Assembly: GCF_000751775.1 (NCBI RefSeq)
Contig: NZ_CCRF01000010.1
Coordinates: 53,150 to 117,149, forward strand
DNA from: Caldibacillus thermoamylovorans
Lineage (GTDB): Bacteria > Bacillota > Bacilli > Bacillales > Caldibacillaceae
Length of the DNA stretch: 64,000 nucleotides
Reading direction: 5' to 3'
Shown: one piece after another, positions 52,219 through 60,787 of the stretch
Numbering within the stretch: position 1 is the first letter of the stretch
Layout of the letters: each line of letters opens with the position of its first letter
Made by a program: the position numbers and the translations under genes
The notes under the pieces: model-generated
Database searches by the model: none
Told to the model about the DNA's origin: nothing
What the model saw: the letters and a program-made list of their open reading frames with translations, nothing else

Positions 52219-52881
52219 TCAATTTCTGGTCTTGCTTCGATCATTCGTAAAAAACAATAGAATAAAAGAAAATAAGATACTGATTACACAATAGTACCAA
52301 GCAGCCGTCATGTTACCAGTTTCAATTGCAAAAAAGATGGCTGTCGGGATTGTTTGCGTGTGGCCCGGAATATTGCCGGCAAACATAAGGGTAGCGCCAA
52401 ACTCGCCAAATGCCCGTGTAAAACTTAACGCAATTCCCGAAAAAATTGCCCGCGCCGATAAAGGAATTAACTGCCATTTTAACAATTGCCAATTTGATGC
52501 CCCGTCGACTTTGGCCGCATCAATAATCGTACGGTCAATGGAGAGAAAGCCGGTTTTCATGGACTGATACATTAATGGAAAAGCAATGACGGAAGCTGCA
52601 AGGACGGCTGCCGGGATGGTAAAAATGATACTTCGGCCAATTAGCCATTCAAGAGCTTGACCTATCGGGCTGTTTTTCCCGAAAATGACAATTAAAAGAA
52701 ATCCGATAACCGTTGGGGGTAGGACTAACGGCAAAAAAATTATCGTTTCGACAGCGGCTCTCCCGCGGAAGTTTTTAAAAATCAGCCAATAGACAGCGAT
52801 AATTCCGATAAAAAATGTAATGATTGTTGCGACCGTTGCAACAAAAATTGATAATTGCACCGGATACCAAGAAAAACTCAT
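52219..52881 (-). CDS. modB: molybdate ABC transporter permease
   Basis: This 220-residue permease has five hydrophobic segments and the ABC EAA-loop region DAAKVDGASNWQLLKWQLIP, with LPPTVIGFLLIVIFG typical of ModB. The binding protein ModA is the next gene upstream. No ModC ATPase is present in the window, so it must be encoded elsewhere or a shared ATPase is used. Confidence 0.9.
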   Translation of the reverse strand: MSFSWYPVQLSIFVATVATIITFFIGIIAVYWLIFKNFRGRAAVETIIFLPLVLPPTVIGFLLIVIFGKNSPIGQALEWLIGRSIIFTIPAAVLAASVIAFPLMYQSMKTGFLSIDRTIIDAAKVDGASNWQLLKWQLIPLSARAIFSGIALSFTRAFGEFGATLMFAGNIPGHTQTIPTAIFFAIETGNMTAAWYYCVISILFSFILLFFTNDRSKTRN

Positions 52882-52904
52882 TTTTTATTCACCTAATTTC
52901 TGGC

Positions 52905-53045
52905 AATGGCGAAAAATACAAGGTACAGACAGATCCGGGAGCCCGGCTGTGTCGCTTTGAACATCCCAAATACCATGTGACGAAAAATACAAGGTAAAAA
53001 TAGATCCCGGGGGCTGCCAACCGTCAAACGTAGTAAGAAAACAAG
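52905..53045. repeat. direct repeat between modA and modB
   Basis: GAAAAATACAAGGTA occurs at 52911 and 52982 (71 bases apart), each followed by AGATCC-CGGG and GC-rich sequence. A decayed third copy (AAAACAAGGACATA) lies near 53037, against the modA stop. Confidence 0.55.
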
Positions 53046-53055
53046 GACATAACTT

Positions 53056-53835
53056 TCAATCTCCAACTCTATCAAATCCGTATTTTTTAAATAATTCCAT
53101 GCTCTCATCACGAAATATAAAGTGGTAAAAATTTTCGGTTGCCTTTTTTTTCGCATCATCGTGCTTATTTCCATCAATAATGCCAAAATAATACTTAATT
53201 GGATCATGGGTTGAATCATCAATCCGCTCAACGACCTCAATATGATCTTCACCTAATGTATCACTTACATAAACAATGCCGGCATCGACCGACCTTTCTT
53301 TAACAAACGTAAGAACTTGCCGAACGTCCTTTGTATAAACTAAGCGCTCCTGTACATCGCCCCAAATACCAAGATTTTCTAGTGATTGTTTCCCGTAGGT
53401 GCCGGCCGGGACCGCATCCGGCGTACCAAGGGCAATTTTTCCATTGGAGTCAAGTAAATCATTGATGGAAGTCAGCTCACCATTTACCGGTTGAATCAAT
53501 ACTAAATGATTTTGCAAAATGGCTTGCCCCTTTTTAATAAATCCAGCTTCATCCAACAGCTTGTAATCTTGTTCTGAGGCTGAAAAAAAGATATCTATCG
53601 GTGCTCCTTGTTCAATTTGTTTTCGTAAAGTACCACTGCCGCCAAAGTTATAATTAATTTTAATGTTTGGATATTGATGTTCAAATCCTTCCTTGAGCTC
53701 TAAAAGGCTATCGGTCATACTCGCTGCTGCAGATATGGTCAATTCAACTTGATTTCCGCTATCAGCTTTTGGGCTTGTACAACCGGTAAGAATAATCAAC
53801 AAACTTAATAAAAGTAAATATACTTTCTTAGCCAA
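53056..53835 (-). CDS. modA: molybdate-binding lipoprotein
   Basis: This 259-residue substrate-binding protein has a signal peptide with lipobox ILTGC (Cys19), then ELTISAAASMTDSLLELKEG, NYNFGGSGTLRKQIEQGAPI and DIFFSASEQDYKLL, the ModA oxyanion-binding pattern, and VDAGIVYVSDTLG. It captures molybdate outside the membrane for ModB. Confidence 0.92.
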   Translation of the reverse strand: MAKKVYLLLLSLLIILTGCTSPKADSGNQVELTISAAASMTDSLLELKEGFEHQYPNIKINYNFGGSGTLRKQIEQGAPIDIFFSASEQDYKLLDEAGFIKKGQAILQNHLVLIQPVNGELTSINDLLDSNGKIALGTPDAVPAGTYGKQSLENLGIWGDVQERLVYTKDVRQVLTFVKERSVDAGIVYVSDTLGEDHIEVVERIDDSTHDPIKYYFGIIDGNKHDDAKKKATENFYHFIFRDESMELFKKYGFDRVGD

Positions 53836-53849
53836 AATGATTTACCCCT

Positions 53850-54359
53850 TTATAAATCTTTATGAATTTCATTAACCGCATGTTTTATTTCCGGTAAAAT
53901 CAGCTTTTCCATCGCTAATTTCACTGCTCCTGTTGAACCGGGCACCGAGAAGACAATGCGATTATTGGCTATTCCTGCTATGGCACGGGAAAGAATGCTT
54001 GCAGAACCGATATCAAATTGATAACTTAAATAACGAAAAATTTCCCCAAAACCGGGCAACTCTTTTTTAAAATATGGACGAATCGCTTCTATTGTTACAT
54101 CACGCTGAGAAATTCCGGTTCCACCGTTAAAAATGACGGCATCAATCGCATCTTCATGGATGGCAGTCTCCAATGTTTTTTGAATTGACGCAACATCATC
54201 CGGAATGATTTCATACATGCCAATATGATGGTTATCAGTTTTCAGCAGTTCAATAATGGTTTGACCGCTTTTATCGGTGTCTTTATTACGCGTGTCACTA
54301 ACGGTTATCACCGCACAAGTGACCGTTTTGAGCTTGCCTCTGTCATGACAATGTCCCAT
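53850..54359 (-). CDS. moaB: MoaB/Mog-type molybdopterin adenylyltransferase
   Basis: This 169-residue protein has TCAVITVSDTRNKDTDKSGQ, IFNGGTGISQRDVTIEAIRP and SVPGSTGAVKLAMEKLILPE of the MoaB/MogA fold. It adenylylates molybdopterin before molybdenum insertion by MoeA. GGAGG lies 7 bases before the ATG. Its place between modA and mobA fits. Confidence 0.9.
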   Translation of the reverse strand: MGHCHDRGKLKTVTCAVITVSDTRNKDTDKSGQTIIELLKTDNHHIGMYEIIPDDVASIQKTLETAIHEDAIDAVIFNGGTGISQRDVTIEAIRPYFKKELPGFGEIFRYLSYQFDIGSASILSRAIAGIANNRIVFSVPGSTGAVKLAMEKLILPEIKHAVNEIHKDL

Positions 54360-54374
54360 ACGTTTACCTCCAAT

Positions 54375-54989
54375 CTACTTGAGTTCTTCTCCAAATATTG
54401 AAACTTCCGGCTGGATATATTGAAAGAAATCAGTTTTCCGGTTAATATTGATGAAAGATTGTTCTATGTTCATCGGAATGTACCGAATATTGAACTTTCC
54501 AAGTAGTTGCTGAACCGATCGTTCTCCATTCTCAAGCATATGTCTGATTTCGTCCTTAATTGAGTAGTTATAGATGGCAATCAATGGTTGCTTTTTCCCT
54601 GAAACAATGGGTACAATGCCGTCTATATTTTTATCAATGAATTTTATTAACTGTCCAAAAATCGAAGCTTCTACAAAAGGGACATCAATGGGTGTTACCA
54701 TATACCATGGGGACGCCCGGTACTCCATCGCAGAATAAAGACCAGCAAGTGGTCCTTGACCTCGAAATTCTTTTACATCATTAATAACTGCCACATTATG
54801 TCTATCCCTTTTAAACTTTTCTTGCAAATTCGGTTTGGTAACGATCACAATGGATGAACAGAACGGTTGGATGGCATTGATGGAACACTGGTAAAAAGGT
54901 ATACCGTCAATTTCAGCAAATGCCTTAGGTGAGCCAAATCGACGTGACTCTCCGCCTGCAAGTACAACGCCTTGGTATATATCGTTCAT
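54375..54989 (-). CDS. mobA: molybdenum cofactor guanylyltransferase
   Basis: This 204-residue nucleotidyltransferase begins VVLAGGESRRFGSPKAFAEI, the GTP-binding loop of MobA, and has DVKEFRGQGPLAGLYSAMEY and MVTPIDVPFVE with the metal-binding Asp. It attaches GMP to Moco to give the bis-MGD form used by DMSO-reductase-family enzymes such as nitrate reductase. It is divergent from fnr. Confidence 0.92.
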   Translation of the reverse strand: MNDIYQGVVLAGGESRRFGSPKAFAEIDGIPFYQCSINAIQPFCSSIVIVTKPNLQEKFKRDRHNVAVINDVKEFRGQGPLAGLYSAMEYRASPWYMVTPIDVPFVEASIFGQLIKFIDKNIDGIVPIVSGKKQPLIAIYNYSIKDEIRHMLENGERSVQQLLGKFNIRYIPMNIEQSFININRKTDFFQYIQPEVSIFGEELK

Positions 54990-55115
54990 AACTGTTGCCC
55001 CATTTCTGTTGTATTTTTTACTATGACAATATTGTTAACATCCCGAAAGAATTCTACCCGTTGTGATACAATATAGTTATGTTTGTAAACTATCATAGTA
55101 AAGGGGGGAGAACCT

Positions 55116-55823
55116 TTGCAAACTTTGTCCAATAAAAGAGAACGGTTATCTGATGAATTACGGCAATTGTTAAAATCGATCGGAACCGTTCGATCAATCC
55201 ATGAAGATTCTTATCTCTTCCATCAAGGGATGGATGCGAAAGAAATGTATTTAATCAAATCCGGTTTGATCCAAATTAGTATGCTCTCTTCAGAAGGGGA
55301 AGAGATGGTGCTCCGGATTTGTAGAACGGACGACATCGTAGGCGAACTGACCCTCTTTTGTGATGATCCGAAGTATTTACTGAATGCAAAAATCATCGAA
55401 TCCGGAGAAGTATTTGTCATCAACATTGATAAATTACAAAAAGAATTAATGATCAATCACCATTTGTCCATTGAGATGATGAAATGGGTAAGCAACCATA
55501 TGAGAAAGTTTCAAACTAAATTACGGGACTTACTGCTCAACGGTAAAAAGGGTGCACTGTATTCAACGCTCATCCGCTTATCTAACAGTTATGGTGTTCA
55601 AAGGAATGATGGTATTTTGATTGATATGGCCTTCACCAACCAGGAACTTGCCAGATTTTGCGGTGCAACTAGAGAATATATCAACCGGATGCTTGGCGAG
55701 TTAAGAAAAAAAGGAATTCTATCCATCGATTCATCCGGTAAAATCTTGATTAAAAATCTACAATATTTAAAGGAAAAGAATCGTTGTGAAAACTGTCCGG
55801 TAGAAATTTGCAATATTGACTGA
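55116..55823 (+). CDS. fnr: Fnr, oxygen-sensing Crp/Fnr-family regulator
   Basis: This 235-residue protein has a cyclic-nucleotide-binding-like domain (SYLFHQGMDAKEMYLIKSGL, ICRTDDIVGELTLF), a C-terminal winged HTH (FTNQELARFCGATREYINRM) and a terminal RCENCPVEIC cluster. Bacillus subtilis Fnr also carries its [4Fe-4S] ligands at the C-terminus, so this is very probably the orthologue. The TTG start at 55116 follows AAGGGGGGAG. Its place inside the molybdenum cofactor cluster links anaerobic control with nitrate respiration. Confidence 0.88.
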   Translation: MQTLSNKRERLSDELRQLLKSIGTVRSIHEDSYLFHQGMDAKEMYLIKSGLIQISMLSSEGEEMVLRICRTDDIVGELTLFCDDPKYLLNAKIIESGEVFVINIDKLQKELMINHHLSIEMMKWVSNHMRKFQTKLRDLLLNGKKGALYSTLIRLSNSYGVQRNDGILIDMAFTNQELARFCGATREYINRMLGELRKKGILSIDSSGKILIKNLQYLKEKNRCENCPVEICNID

Positions 55824-55907
55824 TTGCTGGATTTAGCACTTTGGATGGCTTTTGCCACTGGTCATCAGATAGAATGTAAAACGCCCTCCTCAAACCAGAG
55901 TGTCTTT

Positions 55908-56402
55908 TTATTTATTTGGAAAAATTGTTTCGCTAATCCAATGGCATAGTTTCTTTTCCTCACCTTTCAGAAAAGTCGGTAGAGATGGATGATCCATTGG
56001 AAACCAAGTCATCACCGCTAAAATATTTGTTAAAGATTTTAATAGATGCTGATCGTTTTTATTTTTTAGTAAAACAATTTTCGGATAGTTTTCATTTTTA
56101 AAGCCTTCCACCACTAAAACTTCCGCACCCAATCGTTGGTAAAAGGGGAGGATTTGCGAAAGTTCCCAACGGCCTTGGTTTGCCAGTTGTAAAATATGTT
56201 CGCCGGTTACGCCCGAAACAAAGGCACCTGATGTACGATGTTGTTCACTATCCGTATTGGAAATTCCGGCAGGTTCGCCGCCATGTCCGTGATGTTTTAA
56301 GGAAGCAACACGAATACCTTTTGTTGTGAATGTTTCGATAAGGTGACTTGCAAGTGTAGTTTTTCCACTGTTTTTATAACCGACAATTTGAATGATGTTC
56401 AT
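55908..56402 (-). CDS. mobB: molybdopterin-guanine dinucleotide biosynthesis protein B
   Basis: This 164-residue GTPase starts IIQIVGYKNSGKTTLASHLI with a P-loop, followed by VASLKHHGHGG and VLVVEGFKNENYPKIVLLKN, the MobB pattern. MobB binds GTP and assists MobA. It lies 5 bases after moaD. Confidence 0.91.
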   Translation of the reverse strand: MNIIQIVGYKNSGKTTLASHLIETFTTKGIRVASLKHHGHGGEPAGISNTDSEQHRTSGAFVSGVTGEHILQLANQGRWELSQILPFYQRLGAEVLVVEGFKNENYPKIVLLKNKNDQHLLKSLTNILAVMTWFPMDHPSLPTFLKGEEKKLCHWISETIFPNK

Positions 56403-56407
56403 CCCGG

Positions 56408-56641
56408 TTACCCCCCACTGACAGGAGGAATTAAAGCTACAACGTCACCTGCACGGATGACGTCATGATCCAATGCATATTCTTCATTGACCGCAACCAT
56501 GGTTGTCTCCATTTGCGATAAATGGTAGGATTCTGTCAGAGTTTGCTTTAAATCCTTCACCGTTACTTCTGTAATAGCGAGTTTAAGCTCTCTTTGGCCG
56601 ATTTCATCTTGCAGGTGGGCAAAAAGTAAAACTGTAATCAT
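56408..56641 (-). CDS. moaD: molybdopterin synthase small subunit
   Basis: This 77-residue ubiquitin-like sulfur carrier ends in the required VVALIPPVSGG. The terminal Gly is adenylylated by the MoeB-like protein and thiocarboxylated. It overlaps moaE by 4 bases, and the two form molybdopterin synthase. Confidence 0.92.
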   Translation of the reverse strand: MITVLLFAHLQDEIGQRELKLAITEVTVKDLKQTLTESYHLSQMETTMVAVNEEYALDHDVIRAGDVVALIPPVSGG

Positions 56642-57114
56642 TCATTATCCCCTTCCATTTTCGGTTTTCCTGTTGGGTAAGCGACATTTTCCAATTGATC
56701 ACCAATCCATGTTTCACCGTTTTCCCAATGTTCTTTTTTCCAAATAGGGACGATTTGCTTAATGCGTTCAATGGCATATTCGTTAGCTTCATAGGCAGCT
56801 TTCCGGTGTGGAGAAGAAACGGCGATACATACGGCAATATCGGAAATATCCAGGCGCCCAATGCGATGGGTGATTGCGATCTTTGTATCCGGCCATTTCC
56901 TTTGAATCTCGTCGCCAATGGTCTTTAGCATTTTTTCTGCCATCGGGATGTATGCTTGATATTCCAAGTAAAGCGTCCGTTTGCCTTTCGTCCATTCCCG
57001 TACCGTCCCGATAAAAGTTGTCATTGCACCGGCGTTTCGGCTTTCGACTTTTTTTATTAATTGGTCAACCTTGATTGGCTCACTCGTGATTTCAAACAAT
57101 TTTTCTTTCATCAC
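56638..57114 (-). CDS. moaE: molybdopterin synthase large subunit
   Basis: This 158-residue catalytic subunit has GAMTTFIGTVREWTKGKRTL, YLEYQAYIPMAEKML, HRIGRLDISDIAVCIAVSSP, HRKAAYEANEYAIERIKQIV and PIWKKEHWENGETW, the MoaE hallmark with its catalytic lysines. It transfers two sulfurs from MoaD to precursor Z. Confidence 0.94.
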   Translation of the reverse strand: MMKEKLFEITSEPIKVDQLIKKVESRNAGAMTTFIGTVREWTKGKRTLYLEYQAYIPMAEKMLKTIGDEIQRKWPDTKIAITHRIGRLDISDIAVCIAVSSPHRKAAYEANEYAIERIKQIVPIWKKEHWENGETWIGDQLENVAYPTGKPKMEGDNE

Positions 57115-58367
57115 GATTCTCCTTCTTGATCTTCCAGTAATAAACAGGAAACTTCCATTCCTTTTGTAAAACCTCTTGTACCCCCGGGCAAGTTGATAAG
57201 CACATTTGCTTCCGCTAAAGAAGAGACGACATTTGATTTGTCCAAACCAATAGGATAAGCAATGATTTTTCCGTTTTCAAAAGATAAGCGGCCTCGGACA
57301 AAGCGGTCGAACGGGTTTGGTTTTGGAAAATCGGAACCGAGAGTTGCAGTCGTCTTTTTCACTATTGGATTTACACAATGTAGATAGGCACGTATCATCG
57401 GACGGGTAAATAATTCGAAGCCGACATAACAGGCCGATGGGTTCCCGGATAGGCCAAATAAGAGTTTCCCGTCCTTCACTGCAACGGTTGTCACACTGCC
57501 CGGACGCATACCTACTTTATTGAACAAAACTTCCGCACCAAGTTTTTGATAAATGGCTGGTAAATAGTCATAATCACCGACTGATACGCCGCCTGTTGTA
57601 ATTAAAAAGTCTACTTTATTTAAGGCGTCGGCCACTTGCCTAAAACAAGTATCAAAATCATCATTGAATTGGCCAAAGTTAACAGGTTTCCCGCCGGCCC
57701 GTTCGATTTGGGCTGCGACCATATAGGTATTGCTGTTACGGATTTTCCCGGGTTGGAGTGGTTCATCTACCTTTAATAATTCACTGCCGGTTGCAATAAT
57801 GCCAATCGCCGGTTTCGTGCTGACCGGAACTTGTTTATAACCGAATGTGGCAAGCAAGGCGACAACACCCGGATTTATATACGTTCCTTTTGGGGCAAGG
57901 ACGGTGCCTTTTTTTGTATCCTCCCCGATTAAGGAAATATTGTCGCCCGATTTTACTTTCCGTCTCACTTGAATGAAAGGTTTTCCGTCTGTTTCAATTT
58001 CGCACACTAACTCGAGCATGATGACCGCATCGGCACCTTGGGGAATAGCTGCACCGGTCATAATTCGTACCGCTTGCCCCGGTTGCAGCATATAAGGAAA
58101 TACACTGCCTGCCCCAATTTCACCGACCACTTCCAATTGAACGGGATTTGTGCTTGATGCATGTTCCGTATCCGCTGCAATGATCGCAAATCCGTCATAC
58201 GGGGAGCGGTTAAAGAAAGGGACATCATGCGTAGCAATCAAATCGTCACCAAGAAACCGGCCAAAACTTTCTTCTATTGGAAGGAATTCGATTGAGCCGC
58301 TTTTTTGATAGGCCATTACTCGTTTGATCGCTTCATCCACTTTAATAGGTTTTCGTTTTTCTACCAT
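57111..58367 (-). CDS. moeA: molybdopterin molybdenumtransferase
   Basis: MoeA inserts molybdate into adenylylated molybdopterin. The 418-residue protein shows NRSPYDGFAIIAADT, AVRIMTGAAIPQGADAVIML, GIIATGSELL, TTGGVSVGDYDYLP and GLSGNPSACYVGFELFTRP. The ATG at 58367 follows AGGTGG with 7-base spacing. The GTG at 58379 lies within that site. It overlaps moaE by 4 bases. Confidence 0.93.
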   Translation of the reverse strand: MVEKRKPIKVDEAIKRVMAYQKSGSIEFLPIEESFGRFLGDDLIATHDVPFFNRSPYDGFAIIAADTEHASSTNPVQLEVVGEIGAGSVFPYMLQPGQAVRIMTGAAIPQGADAVIMLELVCEIETDGKPFIQVRRKVKSGDNISLIGEDTKKGTVLAPKGTYINPGVVALLATFGYKQVPVSTKPAIGIIATGSELLKVDEPLQPGKIRNSNTYMVAAQIERAGGKPVNFGQFNDDFDTCFRQVADALNKVDFLITTGGVSVGDYDYLPAIYQKLGAEVLFNKVGMRPGSVTTVAVKDGKLLFGLSGNPSACYVGFELFTRPMIRAYLHCVNPIVKKTTATLGSDFPKPNPFDRFVRGRLSFENGKIIAYPIGLDKSNVVSSLAEANVLINLPGGTRGFTKGMEVSCLLLEDQEGES

Positions 58368-58379
58368 TTTTGTTCCCAC

Positions 58380-59390
58380 CTAACCGACTAATTGATAGTA
58401 AATAGTTTTTGCAATTTCTTTTGAGTTTGTGCCATGGATTAAAGCCCGTCCATCGCGGAAAAATACAATCCGGTATCCTTTATATTCAACAGAAACAAGA
58501 TATGGATTGGTTTTTACCGGTCCAACCGTTTGTAGACGACCGGCTAAAGTTTCGATTTCATATGCTCGGTTCGAACGGATCTGGACCGTATTTCTGCCGC
58601 AAAGCACTTCTGATTTTGTTTGAAACTCATAGTTTAGATGTGGATAGCTTGGTTCATTTCCGCAAGTCGGACAGGTATCTTTTTTTGCACGTGAAACATT
58701 GATCATGTGGTACTGGTTATTCCATAAATCAAAGGTGACCAGTTTTGTCCGTAATGCTTCTGTATCTTCAACGAAAAGTTTAAGGGCTTCCGTTGTTTGA
58801 TGGGCAGCTACCATTTGTACTGCCGGGGAGATGATTCCAACTGAGTCACAGGTGGCGTTCATCGCCGGTGTTATGTCCAGTAAACATTGGAGGCATGGGG
58901 TTTCATTGGGGAGAATCGTATAGCTCATCCCCGTACTGCCGACGCATGACCCCATAATCCAAGGAATATTCATTTTGTGGGTAAGATCGTTCAGGGTAAG
59001 GCGAATATCAAAATTATCGGTAGCATCCATGATAAGATCAACATTATCCAAGAGCGGGAAAAGGGACTCGCTTGTCGCATCCATTACATATGCATCAATT
59101 TTGACCATTGAATTGATGGCATGTAGCCGATTTTTTGCCGCTACTGCTTTTGGTATTTGGTCAAGGCAATCTTGTTCCGTGAATAAGGTTTGCCTTTGCA
59201 GATTGCTATATTCGACATAATCGCGGTCGATGATGGTAAGCTTGCCAATGCCGGCTCGAACTAACATTTCCGCATTCGCCGATCCTAATGCCCCGCAACC
59301 GACCATGAGCACATGTTTTTCACTAATTTTCTTTTGCCCGGCATCACCAATTGGTTTGAACTGTTTTTGCCGAGAATACCGATCCATCAT
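58380..59390 (-). CDS. moeB: MoeB/ThiF-type adenylyltransferase
   Basis: This 336-residue E1-like enzyme adenylylates the MoaD C-terminus. It has the ATP loop VLMVGCGALGSANAEMLVRA, TIIDRDYVEYSNLQRQTLF, ATDNFDIRLTLND, GSCVGSTGMSYTI, and zinc ligands CLQC and CPTC. The extra C-terminal 80 residues resemble a MoeB extension rather than a rhodanese domain, as the rhodanese active Cys loop is absent. Thiamine use (ThiF) is possible, but the gene order favours Moco. Confidence 0.88.
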   Translation of the reverse strand: MMDRYSRQKQFKPIGDAGQKKISEKHVLMVGCGALGSANAEMLVRAGIGKLTIIDRDYVEYSNLQRQTLFTEQDCLDQIPKAVAAKNRLHAINSMVKIDAYVMDATSESLFPLLDNVDLIMDATDNFDIRLTLNDLTHKMNIPWIMGSCVGSTGMSYTILPNETPCLQCLLDITPAMNATCDSVGIISPAVQMVAAHQTTEALKLFVEDTEALRTKLVTFDLWNNQYHMINVSRAKKDTCPTCGNEPSYPHLNYEFQTKSEVLCGRNTVQIRSNRAYEIETLAGRLQTVGPVKTNPYLVSVEYKGYRIVFFRDGRALIHGTNSKEIAKTIYYQLVG

Positions 59391-59426
59391 AGCCGATGCT
59401 CCTTTCTGTTGCTGTCCTTTTGTTAA

Positions 59427-60437
59427 TTAACCGCCGATATAGGACATTTCAATTTTTTTCCGGTTTCTTGCCGTCTCTTCTGTTCGTTCATCGGAGTATC
59501 TGTCCGTTCTCGCACCCCAAATCTGCATGATCGTTTCAGTCAGCTTATGATCGTCTGCACCGGATCTGAGTAATTGTTTTAAATCAAAGCCGTCTGTGGC
59601 AAACAGGCAAGTGTACATTTTTCCATCTGCCGCAAGTCTAGCTCTCGTACAAGTTGAGCAAAATGATTCAGAAACCGAGGTGATAAAACCGACTTCCGTA
59701 TTTGTCCCTTTGTAACGATATCTTTTTGCCACTTCGCCTATATAGGACGGGTCGACAGGTTCCAATTCATAATGCGCTGAGAGAAGGGTGTAAATTTCTT
59801 TTTTCGTCATAACGTTTTTGAGGTCCCAGCCATTTGTAGAGCCAACGTCCATAAATTCAATATATCTTAAAGGGATGTCGTGCTGTTTGAAATATTCAGC
59901 CATAGGGAGAATTTCTTGTTCGTTCATTCCTTTTTTCACGACCATGTTTATTTTGATGTTGAGACCGACTTCTTTTGCTTTATGAATTCCTTTTAAAATA
60001 TGAGTGGAAGGCACACCACTATCATTAATTTGCTGACATAATTTTTCATCAAGGGCATCGAGACTAACATTTATTCGATTAAGACCGGCATTTTTTAAGT
60101 CGCCGGCAAATTTTTCAAGCAGAACGCCATTCGTAGTCAGTCCGATATCTTCCAATCCATCAATTTGTGTCAGCCGCTCGATTAAAAATGTGATGTTTTT
60201 TCTTAGAAGCGGTTCGCCACCGGTCAGACGGATTTTTTTTACCCCAAGAGCGACAAAAATTTTTGCCAAACGTTCAATTTCTTCAAAACTAAGGAGTTGT
60301 TCTTTCGGCATAAAGGCAAAGTCCCGTCCAAAAACCTCTCTTGGCATGCAATAGCGGCAGCGGAAATTACAACGATCCGTAACAGATATTCGTAAATCAT
60401 GCATTGGCCTGCCTAATCTATCAGTTAACACCGTCAT
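59427..60437 (-). CDS. moaA: GTP 3',8-cyclase
   Basis: This 336-residue radical SAM enzyme starts Moco synthesis from GTP. The N-terminal cluster motif is [12 protein letters not shown] and the C-terminal second cluster is [34 protein letters not shown] and GLTTNGVLL follow the SAM-binding pattern. The usual C-terminal GG is present (MSYIGG). GGAGAT precedes the ATG. It is the first gene of the moaA-moeB-moeA-moaE-moaD-mobB run. Confidence 0.95.
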   Translation of the reverse strand: MTVLTDRLGRPMHDLRISVTDRCNFRCRYCMPREVFGRDFAFMPKEQLLSFEEIERLAKIFVALGVKKIRLTGGEPLLRKNITFLIERLTQIDGLEDIGLTTNGVLLEKFAGDLKNAGLNRINVSLDALDEKLCQQINDSGVPSTHILKGIHKAKEVGLNIKINMVVKKGMNEQEILPMAEYFKQHDIPLRYIEFMDVGSTNGWDLKNVMTKKEIYTLLSAHYELEPVDPSYIGEVAKRYRYKGTNTEVGFITSVSESFCSTCTRARLAADGKMYTCLFATDGFDLKQLLRSGADDHKLTETIMQIWGARTDRYSDERTEETARNRKKIEMSYIGG

Positions 60438-60749
60438 ACGATGATCTCCTTTAATATGACTTCATATATTCATTTTATCTTTTTTTGGGAGTTTCTCTGT
60501 AAACTACATCACAATGTCACGAAAAATATGGATAAGCTCTTTTAAAGCATAATCCTTTTTATGATTAGTTTATTTTGGAATGGATAAAGTATGAGTGGGA
60601 AATAGAAAAAATCATTTATTGATAAGGATGAATTAAAAAAATTAATCGGTAGGTATAAACTGATTTTTTTGTTTATAATGAAATAATAGTGATATAGATT
60701 GAAAGTTTAACATTTATATTTTTTGGGTTTTGAAAGGCAGGTGTATCAC
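60438..60749. other. intergenic region upstream of moaA and the MFS gene
   Basis: AT-rich divergent promoter region. I found no Moco riboswitch, no clear Fnr site (TGTGA-N6-TCACA) and no gene. Confidence 0.4.
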
Positions 60750-60787
60750 TTGCATATGCTTCAAAATAAAAACTTTTTTTAATCTGG

